This document shows positions 41,897 through 54,686 of a stretch of DNA of 64,000 bases, piece after piece (within the stretch, counting starts at the first letter, position 1; every line of letters starts with the position of its first letter). The translations under genes and the position numbers were made by a program. This stretch comes from Apoda limacodes (lineage: Eukaryota > Arthropoda > Insecta > Lepidoptera > Limacodidae), in assembly GCA_946406115.1 (NCBI GenBank), contig OX291557.1, positions 18,322,501 to 18,386,500 of the forward strand, in the 5' to 3' direction. The notes under the pieces are model-generated. The model was not told the origin of the DNA. It was given only the letters and a program-made list of their open reading frames with translations, and made no database searches.

Positions 41897-44800
41897 CGAG
41901 TGATTAAAAATCTTAGTACTGGTTGAAACGAGTACCTACAACATAGTAGTAAACCCCATTTTGGTTTTAAATATTATTTTCTTATTTTCGATTCCTTAAA
42001 TGTAAGGAATTCCTTAAAAGCAATGGCCTTGCCTACATCATCTTCTAATTAATTAAGATGATTATGATAAATCTCATAACGTTATTTACTGGCCATATAG
42101 TTATTCAGTACACTCGCATTTCTAACTAATTGTCAATGATAAAAATTATTCTACCATTAGGGTATCTTGGAAATCACTATTTTCCCTAAAAATATCCATA
42201 AAGTTTTGGTTAAAAACAAATTTTAACAGAAAAATATTATCATCTTGGTGTCAGAAAGTCCATCTAAGGCTTTCGTAACTTTTTGTTATTAACAGTACTT
42301 ACCTATACCTATAAAAATGTTAAGATACTAATAACTATGATGTATGTAATATTAATGCTAATTCTTAAAATCAAGTGATAATATATTGCAATAAAAAAAT
42401 CCGACATCAGAAAGATACTTATCAAAAACATATTGTTAGTGCTGCTTGAAAAGATTTGAATGTATCATGTTATTATCAAAATTGATGATCTTCAAAATTA
42501 ACGAGATAAGGAAATGTAGAATTCGAACAAGAAACTTATGAAAATATAAGCTTTGAATCAGTAATCAGTTCGCATATATAAAATATTTGAATACAATGGA
42601 TTGTTGACTTAAGTTGTGCATGACACTTCGTGTTTTACAATTTACAAATACCTATGTTTGGAAATTTTGCATGTAACTTCGGTTGCAAATGTGTTATGAG
42701 CATCATATGTATGTGTCACTCAAAATTGATTTTAGCAATTTTGCACTAAAAAAATTAATTTTTTAAACCTTAATAAAAGACTGATTACCCAAATGAAATA
42801 TTAAAATTAAATGCTAATAACAAAATAACTGTATGAAACAAAAAATCGTATATGAAACCTGACCCACAAATTAAAATACTTTCACTATATGAATTCCGTC
42901 CAGTGTTTATGGTTAATATTATTCTATACTATTTAGTGGTTAAAAGCCAAATATGTATATAAGATATATTTCAACACGTCTAGGACATTACTTATCAGGC
43001 TTTATGTTTAATATTCCCTGAAGTCTAGTTCTCTAATTTTATGGCAGTAATAAAGATTGTAGTTAATTGGTAATATAATCAAAGTTTACATGATTTGCTT
43101 TTCAAGAAATACTCCAATTTTATTTTATATGAAAATGTATCACAATTCACAATAATTTGTGATTTTTAAATGTAATATACCTAAGTTTCGTTTTAGCTGC
43201 CCTGTGGGTAATGCTGAATTTTGGTGGCATTAAGGCAATACGTTTTTTGTAACGCAATTTCCACTTGACTTTAGTTAATCTGTCCCCCATTTTATGTATA
43301 TTGAGGACTAATATAATATCTTGAACTTATTAATTCCTGATTTTGGACACACAAGTTCTTCTGGAAATTTCCTAATTTCAACCATTGTCAAGTACTATAA
43401 GAAGTTTACATTTTTTTTTAATATTATCTAAATTTAAATAATCTTTTCTGCATTTTTTTCGGTGACACTAATTTAAATCACAAAAATCTACCGCATGCTG
43501 ATCAAAATACAGTTCAAACTAAACTTTCTTCGTTTTATTCTTTGATACCAAATAAAACATTTTTGGTATTTATTTCTATCTATTTAATTAATATTTACTA
43601 AAAGTGAACCCTCAGTGTGTTTCATTTAGTAAAGGATAAAGCAAAACGCTTTATACAGATTAGTGCTTACAAAATAATTATAGCAAACCTTTTGGCGGGT
43701 AACGGGTCGGATGTGAAACGAAAATAGGGAAATTTAATCCCAGGGAGCGTCCGTAATAAGGGTTTTAGGAGTTATTTGTAAATTTTGCTTGATTTAGCAG
43801 AAAACATGGAGAGTTACAAATGTTAACTTTAATTAATAATGTGAAACATATTTCATCAATTGAGAAACTATTACAATAATAATATTTGAAATTTATCGAC
43901 TGGAAATTTTGATAATTGTAACCAGTATTTTTAAATAGATTACCTAGACTTCGCTCATGGTTTAAAACCTCGATTACAATATTTATCCAATGGGATTTTT
44001 GCACTTGACTATAAAGTGACCTATCGCTTTAGATAATTCTAATTTACTAAAATATTATTATCCTTTAAAACCTGTGAATTCTAACTGTCCAAACCACATG
44101 TTTCTAATTAAAAAAAAAACGAGTTGCACTCCGAGAGTGCCGGCAGAAGTGAAAACCTTTACACACGATTCGTGCTTAACACTCAAATATGTCACAAAAC
44201 ATGTCTTTGACATTGTCAAGAAATAATAATGTTTGTTTATTTACTTTTTTGACGTAGTATATTTGACATCGCAATCTGTCATAGAATTAAAATTCCATAT
44301 CCAACCTCCCTGTACTACTCATAATCGCGAATACTAAAAATAAAAATTATAATAGGCGTGGCATTACGGTTTCCGTCTTACAAATTTCCACGATTAGGAC
44401 ACGTGACCTGACGCGAGTTTATCATTTTTTACCCATACCAAAAAAAGTGCACAACGCCGCTAAAGAAGTTTTCACTTCAAAAAATCTAAATCTCTATGTT
44501 ACACGAACTTTCGTTTCGTTCTTTTCAAAGTCTTCTCATTTCCATACCTCGTCACCGCATGGGTCTTATTTCACATTCATACACTGTTCAGGCCATAGGA
44601 GTCTGAAACGCGCTTCGCGAAGAAATTCGTAAAGCACAGGGCAAACATATATTCAAAATATTATGGAAACGCGTGATAACTGCCGTGTGTGAACGCAGCC
44701 TTAAAAACTTGTTTAATTTTCCATGTGCGTAAGCTTTATTTTTTTTCTTTATGTATAGTCAGGTTTTGAAGGCGATGTAATTCTTTTAATTTTTAACTTT

Positions 44801-45098
44801 TAATTGACACTTGAACATACACACTTGTAGAGGATTAACTTAATTACCCAATTAAAAAAATTAGTGTCGGACAACCGTCCGGAATCGTGACAACTTGTGC
44901 CTTTCACTTTTTATGTCTGTCTCTCTCGCTCTTAGGCGGGCTAACCATGCCGCGTGCCTCTCACTCGCTCTCATTGTGAGCGCATAACGTGAGCGGAGCG
45001 TAACGCAGTTTCTTGAAGTGTCACCCGGCAAACCAATTTAAAAGACGTTGTCACGTCAAAAGTATGGGGTTCTTAAAGTGATTACAGTTTTATAGGGT
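41897..45098. other. No gene recognised; AT-rich host DNA
   Basis: Over 3 kb with no supported gene. The frames at 43765-44004 (minus) and 44447-44632 (plus) have no recognisable motif. 44880-45000 is less AT-rich and contains CTCTCTCGCTC-type simple sequence. Confidence 0.5.
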
Positions 45099-45200
45099 TG
45101 GCAACGCGTCAGTAATGCTCCTTGAAGTATTCATAGGCTACGATGACCGCTTAAGATCAGGTGGGCCACCTGCTTGTTTACCTCCTTAGTGGTTAAAAAA
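45099..45200 (+). mobile_element. LINE tail fragment, plus strand, related family
   Basis: GTTGGCAACGCGTCAGTAAT, ATAGGCTACGATGACCGCTT and TTGTTTACCTCCTTAGTGGT followed by A-rich DNA line up with the sense 3' end of the LINE but are diverged, suggesting a sister subfamily. Confidence 0.75.
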
Positions 45201-45812
45201 AACGGTTTACAATTAGCGAAGATATCGCGTAACATACTGAGCCACGGAGCCGACAAATCTCGGCGTGTTTTAAATTCTACGTGAGTAAAGTCACGGGCAT
45301 TAATTCTAAATTTATTAACAATGTGACTACTTTTAGAATATTGAAATTTTAAATTCTTTATCTATGGACATATGCATAATAAGGGGATTATGCATATTTC
45401 CATGCTTCTCAATTATCGTAATCAACATACTTTAAATACAGAAGTTAGCTGGTATTCAATTTCACTTTATAATGGCAAAGTATCTATTTTAAATTCATTA
45501 TTATGAGACAAGCCCATAGACGTTGCTAACCTGATATAAAGAAAAAACTAATACTAATTTAAATATTGTATTTGACTAAAGATCATGTTAGATTGGCAAA
45601 CAAGAGATTTGTTAACGACCGTTATAAATTGATTTTCCTTAAAGCATTTAGTTTTCAATGTAAAAGTATATGAATAAATTAAACTGTACTGTGTAAGTAA
45701 GTTGCAAGTTTTTTTTTTCTTAATTTTCATCAAAAACATACCACTCAAATGCGACAACTTGCAGCTCGGTTCTTACAATCGGATTAAAAAAAATGAAAGG
45801 TTGCTATTAAAA

Positions 45813-46374
45813 AACCGGCCACCGGCACCGAGGGTTCCGCACCTACCACCAGTTACGTAGTTTACAAACACAAACATAAAAAATTGTGCCGCTAAGCGGT
45901 CACTGATCCAAGTATTGAGCTAGCCCGACGTTGCTTAACTTTGAATATCGTTTCCTACAAACAAATGTGTTACCTACTGTTTCTCTTAATGATAATGCTA
46001 GATGGCGCTGTACGGGTAATTTAAAATAGTAATGGTTTGGGTCCGTTTCACACTTAACCGGTATTTATTATTTGTTGTTATACTTTAGAGTTCACACTAT
46101 TTTTCACTGCAAGTTTGAAGTTTGTTTGTCTTTCTTTTTTTATGAGAGAGCAAAATCAATGAAAATGTGTTTCTTTGTGGGGTGTGTTTTATTAAATTTC
46201 AACTTTTCAAACTTATTTTTAATTGGTAGATAATCCCCATTGTAACACATATTCTGTAAAAAACAGGCTTCTACCTATTTCGGTCTTAAAGACAACGCCT
46301 TTTAATGGTCGGACAGACAGACAGCGTAGTCTTAGTAACAGGGCTTCCTTGGCACCCTCTGGGTACGGAACCCT
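45813..46374 (+). repeat. Interspersed repeat, family A, full length
   Basis: It opens AACCGGCC...CCGAGGGTTCCGCACC and closes CTGGGTACGGAACCCT, so an AGGGTTCCG-type motif near the left is inverted at the right end. Between them are GACAGACAGACAGCG and CGTAGTCTTAGTAACAGGG. It is about 560 bp with no ORF, hence non-autonomous. Confidence 0.8.
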
Positions 46375-47633
46375 AAAAATGACATTATGCATAAAACATA
46401 TTAAATTTTAAAACAACTGTACTGTTGTGGTACTACACAAAACAAATATTATGTGGTTTTGCAACCTAAAAATTCATATTCATTAGTTCATTGCACGATG
46501 TGACCGAATTTTCAGTTTATAGTTCACGAAATACATTACGTGGAAATTTATTAATGACGTTTTGGGCTTGACCACCGCAAAATATGTCTTGCAGCAAAAA
46601 TAAATTACGTTAAAAGCATTCTCATGAAATTCTGAGATATAATTGTTTGCTGAAGACTACTTCTGTAAATAACAATGAATAGTGTATTTTATATGTTTAA
46701 TTCATATATACTGTACATGAAAATTAAAGAATAAAAAAAGGTCTATCAGCAACAACCGTACGAGTAACCTACGAAAGTCTGACGCGACTTAGTTTCGTAA
46801 ATTTTTTTTATGTTTTAGAACGCCATATTGGATCCACCACCTTACATTTACAAAACCGATAAAAGGTTTGCATTTAGCATCTTTGAAAACATAACAAAAA
46901 TTTGTTACATAGAAATCGAAGAATTTATTAGAAAAAAACGAACAGCAAAAAGTTTTATATTGATATAACGAACGAATTAATTTTATTGGTAAAAAAACAG
47001 AAACATCTGAATAAAATTTTAAGTCTTAGAGACCAGTATAGTATTATATAGTATGTGACCCATTAGTTTGGGCTATGCGTTGATATAGGTATTATTCAGT
47101 TAGTCAATTTATTCTTTTATATATAGGTATATAGTTTTTATGAGTAAAATTCTGCCCATAACACTTATAAAACACACAACTGAGCATTCCATTTCAAAGA
47201 TGACTCATGCAATGGATAAATATATTGGCAAACTTTCAAGGACGACATAGTAAACGAATGAATCCCTGATAACCATAACACTATTTTTACATAATCGGTC
47301 ACAAGCGCATTCACGAACACATCACTAGTTTGTAAATGTTATTTTCGTGCAACCAAAGATAAAACCGACATTTGTTACCTTTCTTAGTAATACCCATAGA
47401 GATAGAGAACTGAACAGCGCATTTCCTTGCAAGCTGTGGAAAAAAAACTGGTCGCAAAAATGTGACAGAGACGAAGCGAACGTCTTGTCTATGAGAAAAG
47501 ATACCACACGTTAACTTTGTCTCTTTCTAAAGCGTGGCCAATTTCGTGAGCCTATTGCTCAGTCGATAGTATAGATTACAAAACTCAAGTCTGGTATTAC
47601 CATAGTATCATATATTGTCTGTGGCAAATACAG
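46375..47633. other. No gene recognised; AT-rich host DNA
   Basis: Nothing beyond A/T-rich sequence and chance open frames. Confidence 0.5.
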
Positions 47634-47754
47634 ACAGTGCAACAAACTTTTTTCCAGTCGTATGATCGCTAGTTTAACGTTAGTTCACACTATTTTAACA
47701 TAGCGACTGTGGTTTTGATTTTTGACCACTTGTCAGAAAAGTTTGTTGCACTGT
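47634..47754. mobile_element. 121-bp MITE with ~20-bp terminal inverted repeats
   Basis: ACAGTGCAACAAACTTTT at the left is inverted as AAAAGTTTGTTGCACTGT at the right. It is too short to code for anything. The target duplication is unclear, so the superfamily is unknown. Confidence 0.75.
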
Positions 47755-48168
47755 AGGTACTTACTTTACGTAGCAACTTATTGTCTTATATGCGGTAATA
47801 CTTATTATCTTCGGTTGGTAATCTACATTGTTTATTGTTCTTTTTTTCGATATAGGCACCATAATAAGTCTGTCAACCTCAAAATTTTAAAATAATGTAG
47901 ATTTTTATATAAAAATTTATATGCGAGTATAGTTTATAAAAGAGGTACTAATTAATTTATAAATATACTAATAATTATTCATTTTTTTTTAATCATGAGC
48001 ACTTAATATCAGTATTTAAGTTTTCTGTGACACAAACAAAATACTTACACGTCTGGAAAATACTCAATTAATTAGGTACATATCCAAATAGGTCGGTGTA
48101 GCGAAAACTGATACGTAGAAATTGTTCCTTACGTTGCGATATTCAAACGGCTCCAAGCGAACGGCATG
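47755..48168. other. No gene recognised
   Basis: AT-rich, nothing supported. Confidence 0.5.
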
Positions 48169-48272
48169 GGAGGTTATTTGGAACAATCTCGAGCTATTCG
48201 GACTCTGGAATTCGATATAAAAATGTATGGAAGTCTGACTTACCTCTCGAAACCCGTGAATGTACTTGCATA
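48169..48272 (+). repeat. Repeat family D, single arm
   Basis: GGAGGTTATTTGGAACAATC, TCGAGCTATTCGGACTCTGG and CTCTCGAAACCCGTGAATGT match 56862-56950 directly and 58218-58317 as complement. Confidence 0.8.
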
Positions 48273-50920
48273 CATTTGTTACCTTTTTCTCGAAAAACAA
48301 CGTGAGTATTTAAAATTGTGCTCACATTACATCGACATGCATTTTTACATTATTTACGTAATTTATGAAATATACCTTTAACTAGGATATAAGATTGAAA
48401 GGTTTTCTTTTCTAATCACATCTTTTTTTAAAAAATCCCTGTATCTACTGAATCCCTAAAGAAAACTACAGCATTGAGCTTATTCCATTAATTCCATACA
48501 TCATTCCACGTGCTTAAGCATTTAAATTTTTTTAAGTTAATTATTAACGAGTAAAAATCTGAAAAATGTGTAAATGAGTATAAGTAGAAACGAAATTTAC
48601 ATAATAACTCATTTAGCATAGATAATTGAAAGACAGCTATTTATGGAATGCGAAGAAACACACGATTAAATTCTAAACAACATATTCATTGAAATTAGGT
48701 AAATAACTATCTTTTTTTATTATAATTAGTAACTGATGCGTATATGATTAGTTCCCGTAGACCTATAAAAACAGCTATAAATGCTCTTTAGCTAGGTACT
48801 TTGGAACTATGTAGGTGATTTATTAAAATAAAATCCGTAACATAAATATCCCGTAGGATAAGGATATACTATATCCATAAATCCCTACAAAAAGGGTATG
48901 TTCGTTTTTGGATTTCGTTATATTCGTTCGTTTATATTGTCACCCGTTTATTGTGGCATCCGTTTATTTAGCATTCGTGTCAAAAATATTAAAATTATAG
49001 TATCATCAGTAACAGTCGAGCTTTTGCCACAAAAAAAATTAAACTTTGGGCTCATGTCTGGAGTTGGGATTTTGGTAAATTTGTCAAACTGCCTATACAT
49101 TCATTGTTTACGGTAGTGTGTATGTGTTATTGTCTTAGTAGGTGTACGTCATACAACAATTCGTTTTGCAACCAAGATTTTTGCTGGTATGGCAAATGAT
49201 ATGTGTCGGTGGCAAAACTGGTGTTATCAAAAGGTGTGAAAAGTATCGAACGTGGGATTTTTTTATTCCAAATCAAACACACTTACAATAATATTCACTG
49301 CGACTATTTAACAGGGTAAACACACATAATAACAATAACACGAGTCAGTGAAAAGTGCATCATTGTGTTTTTTCTATAACTACACCTACTTAAAGCAGTT
49401 AAGTAAAAGTAAAACTGTATTAAGTACAACCAAATTTAATAAAATTAATAACGAAAAATCCAAAAGCATATGGCAGTTGATAATTTATTACTTTAATTGA
49501 TTTTGAGTAGTAAATGGATTTAACAAAAATAACCTAACATTTCGATTGTTACTGTTTGTGGGAACGCAACCATACAATTTAAGCACATATTTCAAATGCA
49601 CCTAATTATAGCTATAACAGTTTGTACTTTATATCTATACAATCAAATATGACACTTGTAGGTACTACGGTCCAAACGTTTATTTAATTTAAACAGTCCG
49701 CCATCAAAGAAGTCTAGACAAAGTAATCGTGAGGTAAAGTGCGCGGCGAGACAAGGGGAAAGGCTCCGATGATAGCTATAATGGCATCACATGCCATCGA
49801 ATGCTGTCCAGCCAGTCATACATTTTGTCGCGGCGGTGACGCCATGACTGTCTCGATGGCCATGATTTTGATGAGTGATGACTGACTTGTTTTTCCAATT
49901 TCAATTCCAATTATTTTATAAGTTGATCTTTTAGGAAATCCATTCGATTAAGAGTTGATGTTTTTGGGACGATTGCCATCCCTAAGTAGGTAGATCACCA
50001 GTTTATTTTGCTGAATTACTACTTTTCCAAATAGTACTTTTACAAATGTGACTTGTTTTGCAGTAGGTACATTTTTACACATATTGCCAAACATACTTTG
50101 CAAACTTTTGAACTTAAAGTTAGGTAGACGACAAGTAGGATGGATGTCTGTGTAATTGTTTATTGCATGAGCAGAAAAGAAAAATAAGTTATGATTCCTA
50201 TTCTTTGGGTTTCATTATACTGAGCTATGTAAATATTAGTTTGCCGCCTTTTGCCTCGCACTGAAAAAAAACTTTATTTATAGTTTTTTATTTATTAGTG
50301 CCTACCGCTCCTTATCTATGAAGTATTCCTTACTGCATGTTAATATTTTGGCTGTAAGATAGTATTTCTTTGCCTTGTTTTATTATTTTTCTTTATTCGA
50401 CATAGTTGTCAGTTTTATATATGGAATAATTTGAAACAGAAGTATATATATTATTTATTAATGTGTGTAGAACCTACGGCTCCAGGGTCAAACTCTCACT
50501 TGACCTTTTTAAACTTTACCTGCACATTTATGTTCATTTGGAAAAAAACATATGAGATGTTTCTTATGTTATTATTATAGAAAAAAAATCTTGCGTACAA
50601 CGTAATAATATTCAATAATTCAACATAAAATAAAAACATTAGTTGCAGAACTTCAGTCTAATCTATTAATTTCAATTGCTTCTTTTCGATATCATTAAAT
50701 TCATTTCTAGAAGAAGTTTTTATTGCCTTACTTAAATAATTACTTTTAAAACAGAAAGGTACGGCCTGTTATCAATGTAAACATATTAACGGGTTTTCCG
50801 CTTTTTTTTGAATCCTAGAGTTACGACATTTTGCCTAGCAAGATTTCATGTGCCATTGTCATGTCCAGACGTTTTATTGTCGTGGCCAGATTTTAAAATT
50901 GATCACTTTATAATGTCTCC
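48273..50920. other. No gene recognised; AT-rich host DNA
   Basis: The stretch 49735-49870 is more GC-rich, with short palindromic pieces (GGCATCACATGCC), but is not coding in any frame I trust. Confidence 0.5.
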
Positions 50921-50940
50921 GACCATTTCATGAAATGGTC
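50921..50940. repeat. Perfect 20-bp palindrome
   Basis: GACCATTTCATGAAATGGTC is its own complement. Related half-sites (TTTCATGATATAG, ATCATGATATGGTC) follow within 60 bases, so this may be the core of a small inverted-repeat element. Confidence 0.7.
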
Positions 50941-52890
50941 ATATTTCATGATATAGAACAGTACTTGCTGGCCACATCATGATATGGTCTAGCCAGCCAT
51001 ACACTAATAAACGATGGTTGAAATGTCTATAAATGGGAAACTTCTACTCATTGTTAAAATTAGATTTTTATCGAAAACTAGTTAAAGACCATTTTTTAAT
51101 CCCATAAAGTTTTAAATGACGTAATTGAAAACAACTTTAAATTTTAAATACGACTTATAAAAACTAATCTAAGTACATACATAAGATTAAAAATAAATAC
51201 TTACAAAATATAATTCATGCTGAAAATTATACCAAAAATCCAATTTCAATGAAAAACAAAACAATTTCCTTCTGCACTATTTTCACATTTCCTATAGCAA
51301 CATCTTTTAATTTGTAAAGAAAATGATTTTTATTCATTTATTTCACGTGAAAAAATTATTACACCGGGCAACATTAGTCGAATATTTAACGCACTGCAAA
51401 TCTGCGTAAGCGCAACCGAACGTGCGAAAGACAACACGTAAACTGATCGGTTGTGTGTATGTATAAGTTGGTAAATCAGTGTCTAGTAGCAAGAAACACG
51501 GTTGCCGCGTCGACTTGGAAGCTACTGGGTGATAAAGCTTTTAAATAATGACCTATATGACCAGTATAAATGAATACTAAACTGATTGCAATCTATACTT
51601 TAGGATTTGAAGATAAACTTTATAACGACATTCTACTAAGATAAGGAGGTAAAGAAATTTTATAAGTAAATGCTTTTAAATTTGAATAGGTATCTAAAAG
51701 TAAATTAATGTATAAAAAATTCTGTGACTATGATATTATTAATGTAAACGTTTGTTTGTTACTCAATCACGCCGCAATGGAGCATCCAATTGAGCTTAAA
51801 GATTTAGAAGAAATTTGACTAGACGGATAAGATTTTTTATTTCGGATAATTTTAAAGATTTGGTGAGAATAAGTATAACCGAATTCTACCTAAACAAACT
51901 ATTTGCTTCAAAATATTCCAAATATTTATTTCTAAACCAAAAAAATTAAGCCGCTGGCAAAAGCTTGTATTTTAATTTATAAAATCTTTTACTATTGTGC
52001 TATACATAGGATTTTTTGATAAGTCTTTTAGAGAAATAAATCGTGCTTACTAAATCCAACTAATGAAAAATATTCATTAGGTTTTCTTAAACTTCCCACT
52101 TTCTGATTTAAAAAGTAAACTACATTTTGCTCCATCATGGCATCTCACGCAGACAACCGTGTGAAATCAAATCATAAAAGGATAATAAAAAGTGATTTAA
52201 TCCAGATTAAAATTATTTTTAGAAAGACATGATTTTTATAACCTAAAAGATGGACATTACAATGATGGAAGGCGAAGAAGTGTCGCAATGCCACATTATA
52301 TAACAATATATTGTAAACTAGTTATCGTTTAACTTGACGGTCACAAAATTATACAAACAGGGAATGTATTGGTTGTATCTAATACTACACGTTCGATTCC
52401 TGCCTTAGTTACTGCATCACTGTTAAAATTTGTAATTATAGTTTTTTTAGTTATTTTTAGTTAGCACTACTTATTTATTTTCTCCATTAATTGCGTTCAT
52501 TCCTATTACTTTTACGCAACTGTATACAAATCCATCGAACTTTCATGCAGGTGGATTGTAAGTTCTAATCCAGTATACACTACTTACTAAAATGAATGCA
52601 CTAGTCATTAGTATTTTTTTAGGTCAGTATTACTTTCTTTAATTCATTCACCACCATAGGTACCTAACACTGGTATAAGAAACAAATAATGTAAAACATC
52701 ATCTAAACCTAAACCTTATCTATCTACAGTTAACAAATTAGAGAGATATAAATAGAGCAATGCTGATAAAATATTATATTTTTACGTAATACATAACCAA
52801 TATAGTTAAGTATATGATATCTATACATATTTATATTTATGTTTAAAATCTTTGAAGGTCTTTCCTTCGACGTGGTCACCAATATCTGCC
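50941..52890. other. No gene recognised; AT-rich host DNA
   Basis: A B-box-like ACGTTCGATTCC lies near 52388, but no matching A box or SINE body was recognised. AAGCCGCTGGCAAAAGCTTG near 51950 is a trace of family B. Confidence 0.45.
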
Positions 52891-52893
52891 TAA

Positions 52894-53052
52894 GGGTCGG
52901 CTCAGACCAAGACGCGACTACACTACTACAACTACACCAAGATGCGGCGCGCGAAATTGGGCTGCGTATCTTTTTGTCTAGTAAACAAGGTTCATAATGT
53001 GTTGCTATGTCAAAAATGCCGCGTCGCGTCGCGTCTCGGTCTGAGCCGACCC
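52894..53052. mobile_element. MITE with TAA target duplication (PIF/Harbinger-like)
   Basis: GGGTCGGCTCAGACCAAGAC at the left is inverted as GTCTCGGTCTGAGCCGACCC at the right, a near-perfect terminal repeat of about 25 bp. TAA lies on both sides (52891-52893 and 53053-53055). A 3-bp TWA duplication is typical of PIF/Harbinger elements, which is the basis for the class call. The 159-bp interior codes for nothing. Confidence 0.82.
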
Positions 53053-53055
53053 TAA

Positions 53056-53891
53056 CACTTAACTCTGTTTGTAGAACCTAGATGAAAAGTGTGGCCCATT
53101 TCACATATAAAATTTGGTTTTGTATTTTAAATCGCTTTTTAATTGTTTCATCTAAGAAATAGAAACTGTAATTAACATGTGTCAGCATACTTACATGAAG
53201 GCTTTTTTGGTCTATTAGCTATTATTTGCGGCTCCTGCCGAAAACATCGTAACTCACTTTTTGGTTTGATTTGAGATAGAATCATGTCCTTCATTAAAAA
53301 AAATACTTTTTTATTTGCACTCACTCACTCACTCTTTTTTATTCACTCAATTTTAAATTACGTTTTTAGGCAGTGGTAAAATATTCAATGTTCACAGAAA
53401 ATTACAAAAATGTATGTTATAGATACCTATGCCAGTAACTGATAAATTTGCATAGAACAAATTGTAATACGAGATACCCTCTTGTTTTTGGGAAGATTTT
53501 GTTCACGTTAAACAATCTTTAAATGTAATCTTAGTTACAATGTTTTCATTCTTAAGCGAAGAATAATAATTTTGATTCAAAGATTGTAACATGAGTAAAC
53601 TTAAGTTTATTTTTATATTTCTATAGCTTTATTACAATTACAATGCATATATTGTCGACCAACACTACCCCGTATGCTTTGTTCTGATATGTGAACAAGT
53701 TACAACGTGTAACTTATGGACGTTTCGCTCGATATTGTCTAAGCACGTTCAAATTTAAAAGTTTAAACGTTTAAAACTAGTAAAAAAAAAATCCCTGTAA
53801 TAAAAAATATTTATCGCAGTAAGATAATTGAGTAAGCGTTTATTAAAAGCGATATTACGAACATTTCTTATACTTCCCTATATATATATAG
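53056..53891. other. No gene recognised; AT-rich host DNA
   Basis: Nothing supported beyond a short TCACTCACTCACTC simple repeat near 53320. Confidence 0.5.
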
Positions 53892-54686
53892 GCAAAGTTG
53901 CATTTTATGCCTTTAAAGGTTAACTGGCAGCTCCATACTAATTTTTTAGGTCCCTTTGTAGCGAGACGATTAACTGACCGAAACAAGCGAGTCTTGTTGA
54001 CTTGAGGTAGATTTATAGACATGTTATGGTCTCTTAGAGTCATATTGAAATGTAATAAATATGCATAATTTAACTCCTGGAGACTATAACATGGTTAAGG
54101 TTAACATCATATTCCCAGTTTTTATAATATTGTTACAATATGATAAAAGCTGTTTAAGAATTTTCATTTTTATTCTGATAGCTGGGGCGCTCAAAATAAA
54201 TATTGGGCTGTATTTGCAATGTATGCGTACGCTAGCACAGCATTCAGAATGAATTTAAATCATAATTGCTTGAAAATTTGACATTCACAGTCAGAAGGTG
54301 AAGCGATTCACGCACGTATTGAGCGAAGGAAAAAAAATAATCCACGTACCTCAGCAACGGGTAGTTTTAATCAGGTATGCTAAATCTATTTGTGACCTTA
54401 TATCGTTAAAAAAGTAAACCAAGACATGATTATAGATTTTAAACAGCTTTTACCGTATTATAAAAACTGGGAATATTATGATGTTAACCACCTTAAAGTC
54501 TCCTGGAGTAAAATTATGCATATTCATTGTGTCACTACCTTACCTAATATGATACAATGTTTATAAATCTACCTCAAGACAAGGCTGGCTCGCTTTGGTC
54601 AGTTCTTCGTCACTCTACAAAGGAACCTTAAAACAATGATCAGGAGCTGCCAGTTAACATTTCAAGGTCATAAAATACACCTTTGC
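53892..54686. mobile_element. 795-bp fold-back element with long inverted arms
   Basis: The left arm (53892 to about 54165) and the right arm (about 54435 to 54686) are inverted copies: GTTAACTGGCAGCTCC, CTTGAGGTAGATTTATA, AATATGCATAATTT, CCCAGTTTTTATAATA and AAAAGCTGTTTAA all recur in complement and in reverse order. The arms are diverged with small gaps. About 270 bp of unique centre shows no coding capacity. The long arms suggest a non-autonomous DNA transposon; no clear target duplication was seen. Confidence 0.85.

Noticed and set aside
44880..45075. Possible inverted repeat CGTGACAAC / GTTGTCACG flanking a GC-richer stretch
   Set aside because: Only nine to ten matching bases and no target duplication.
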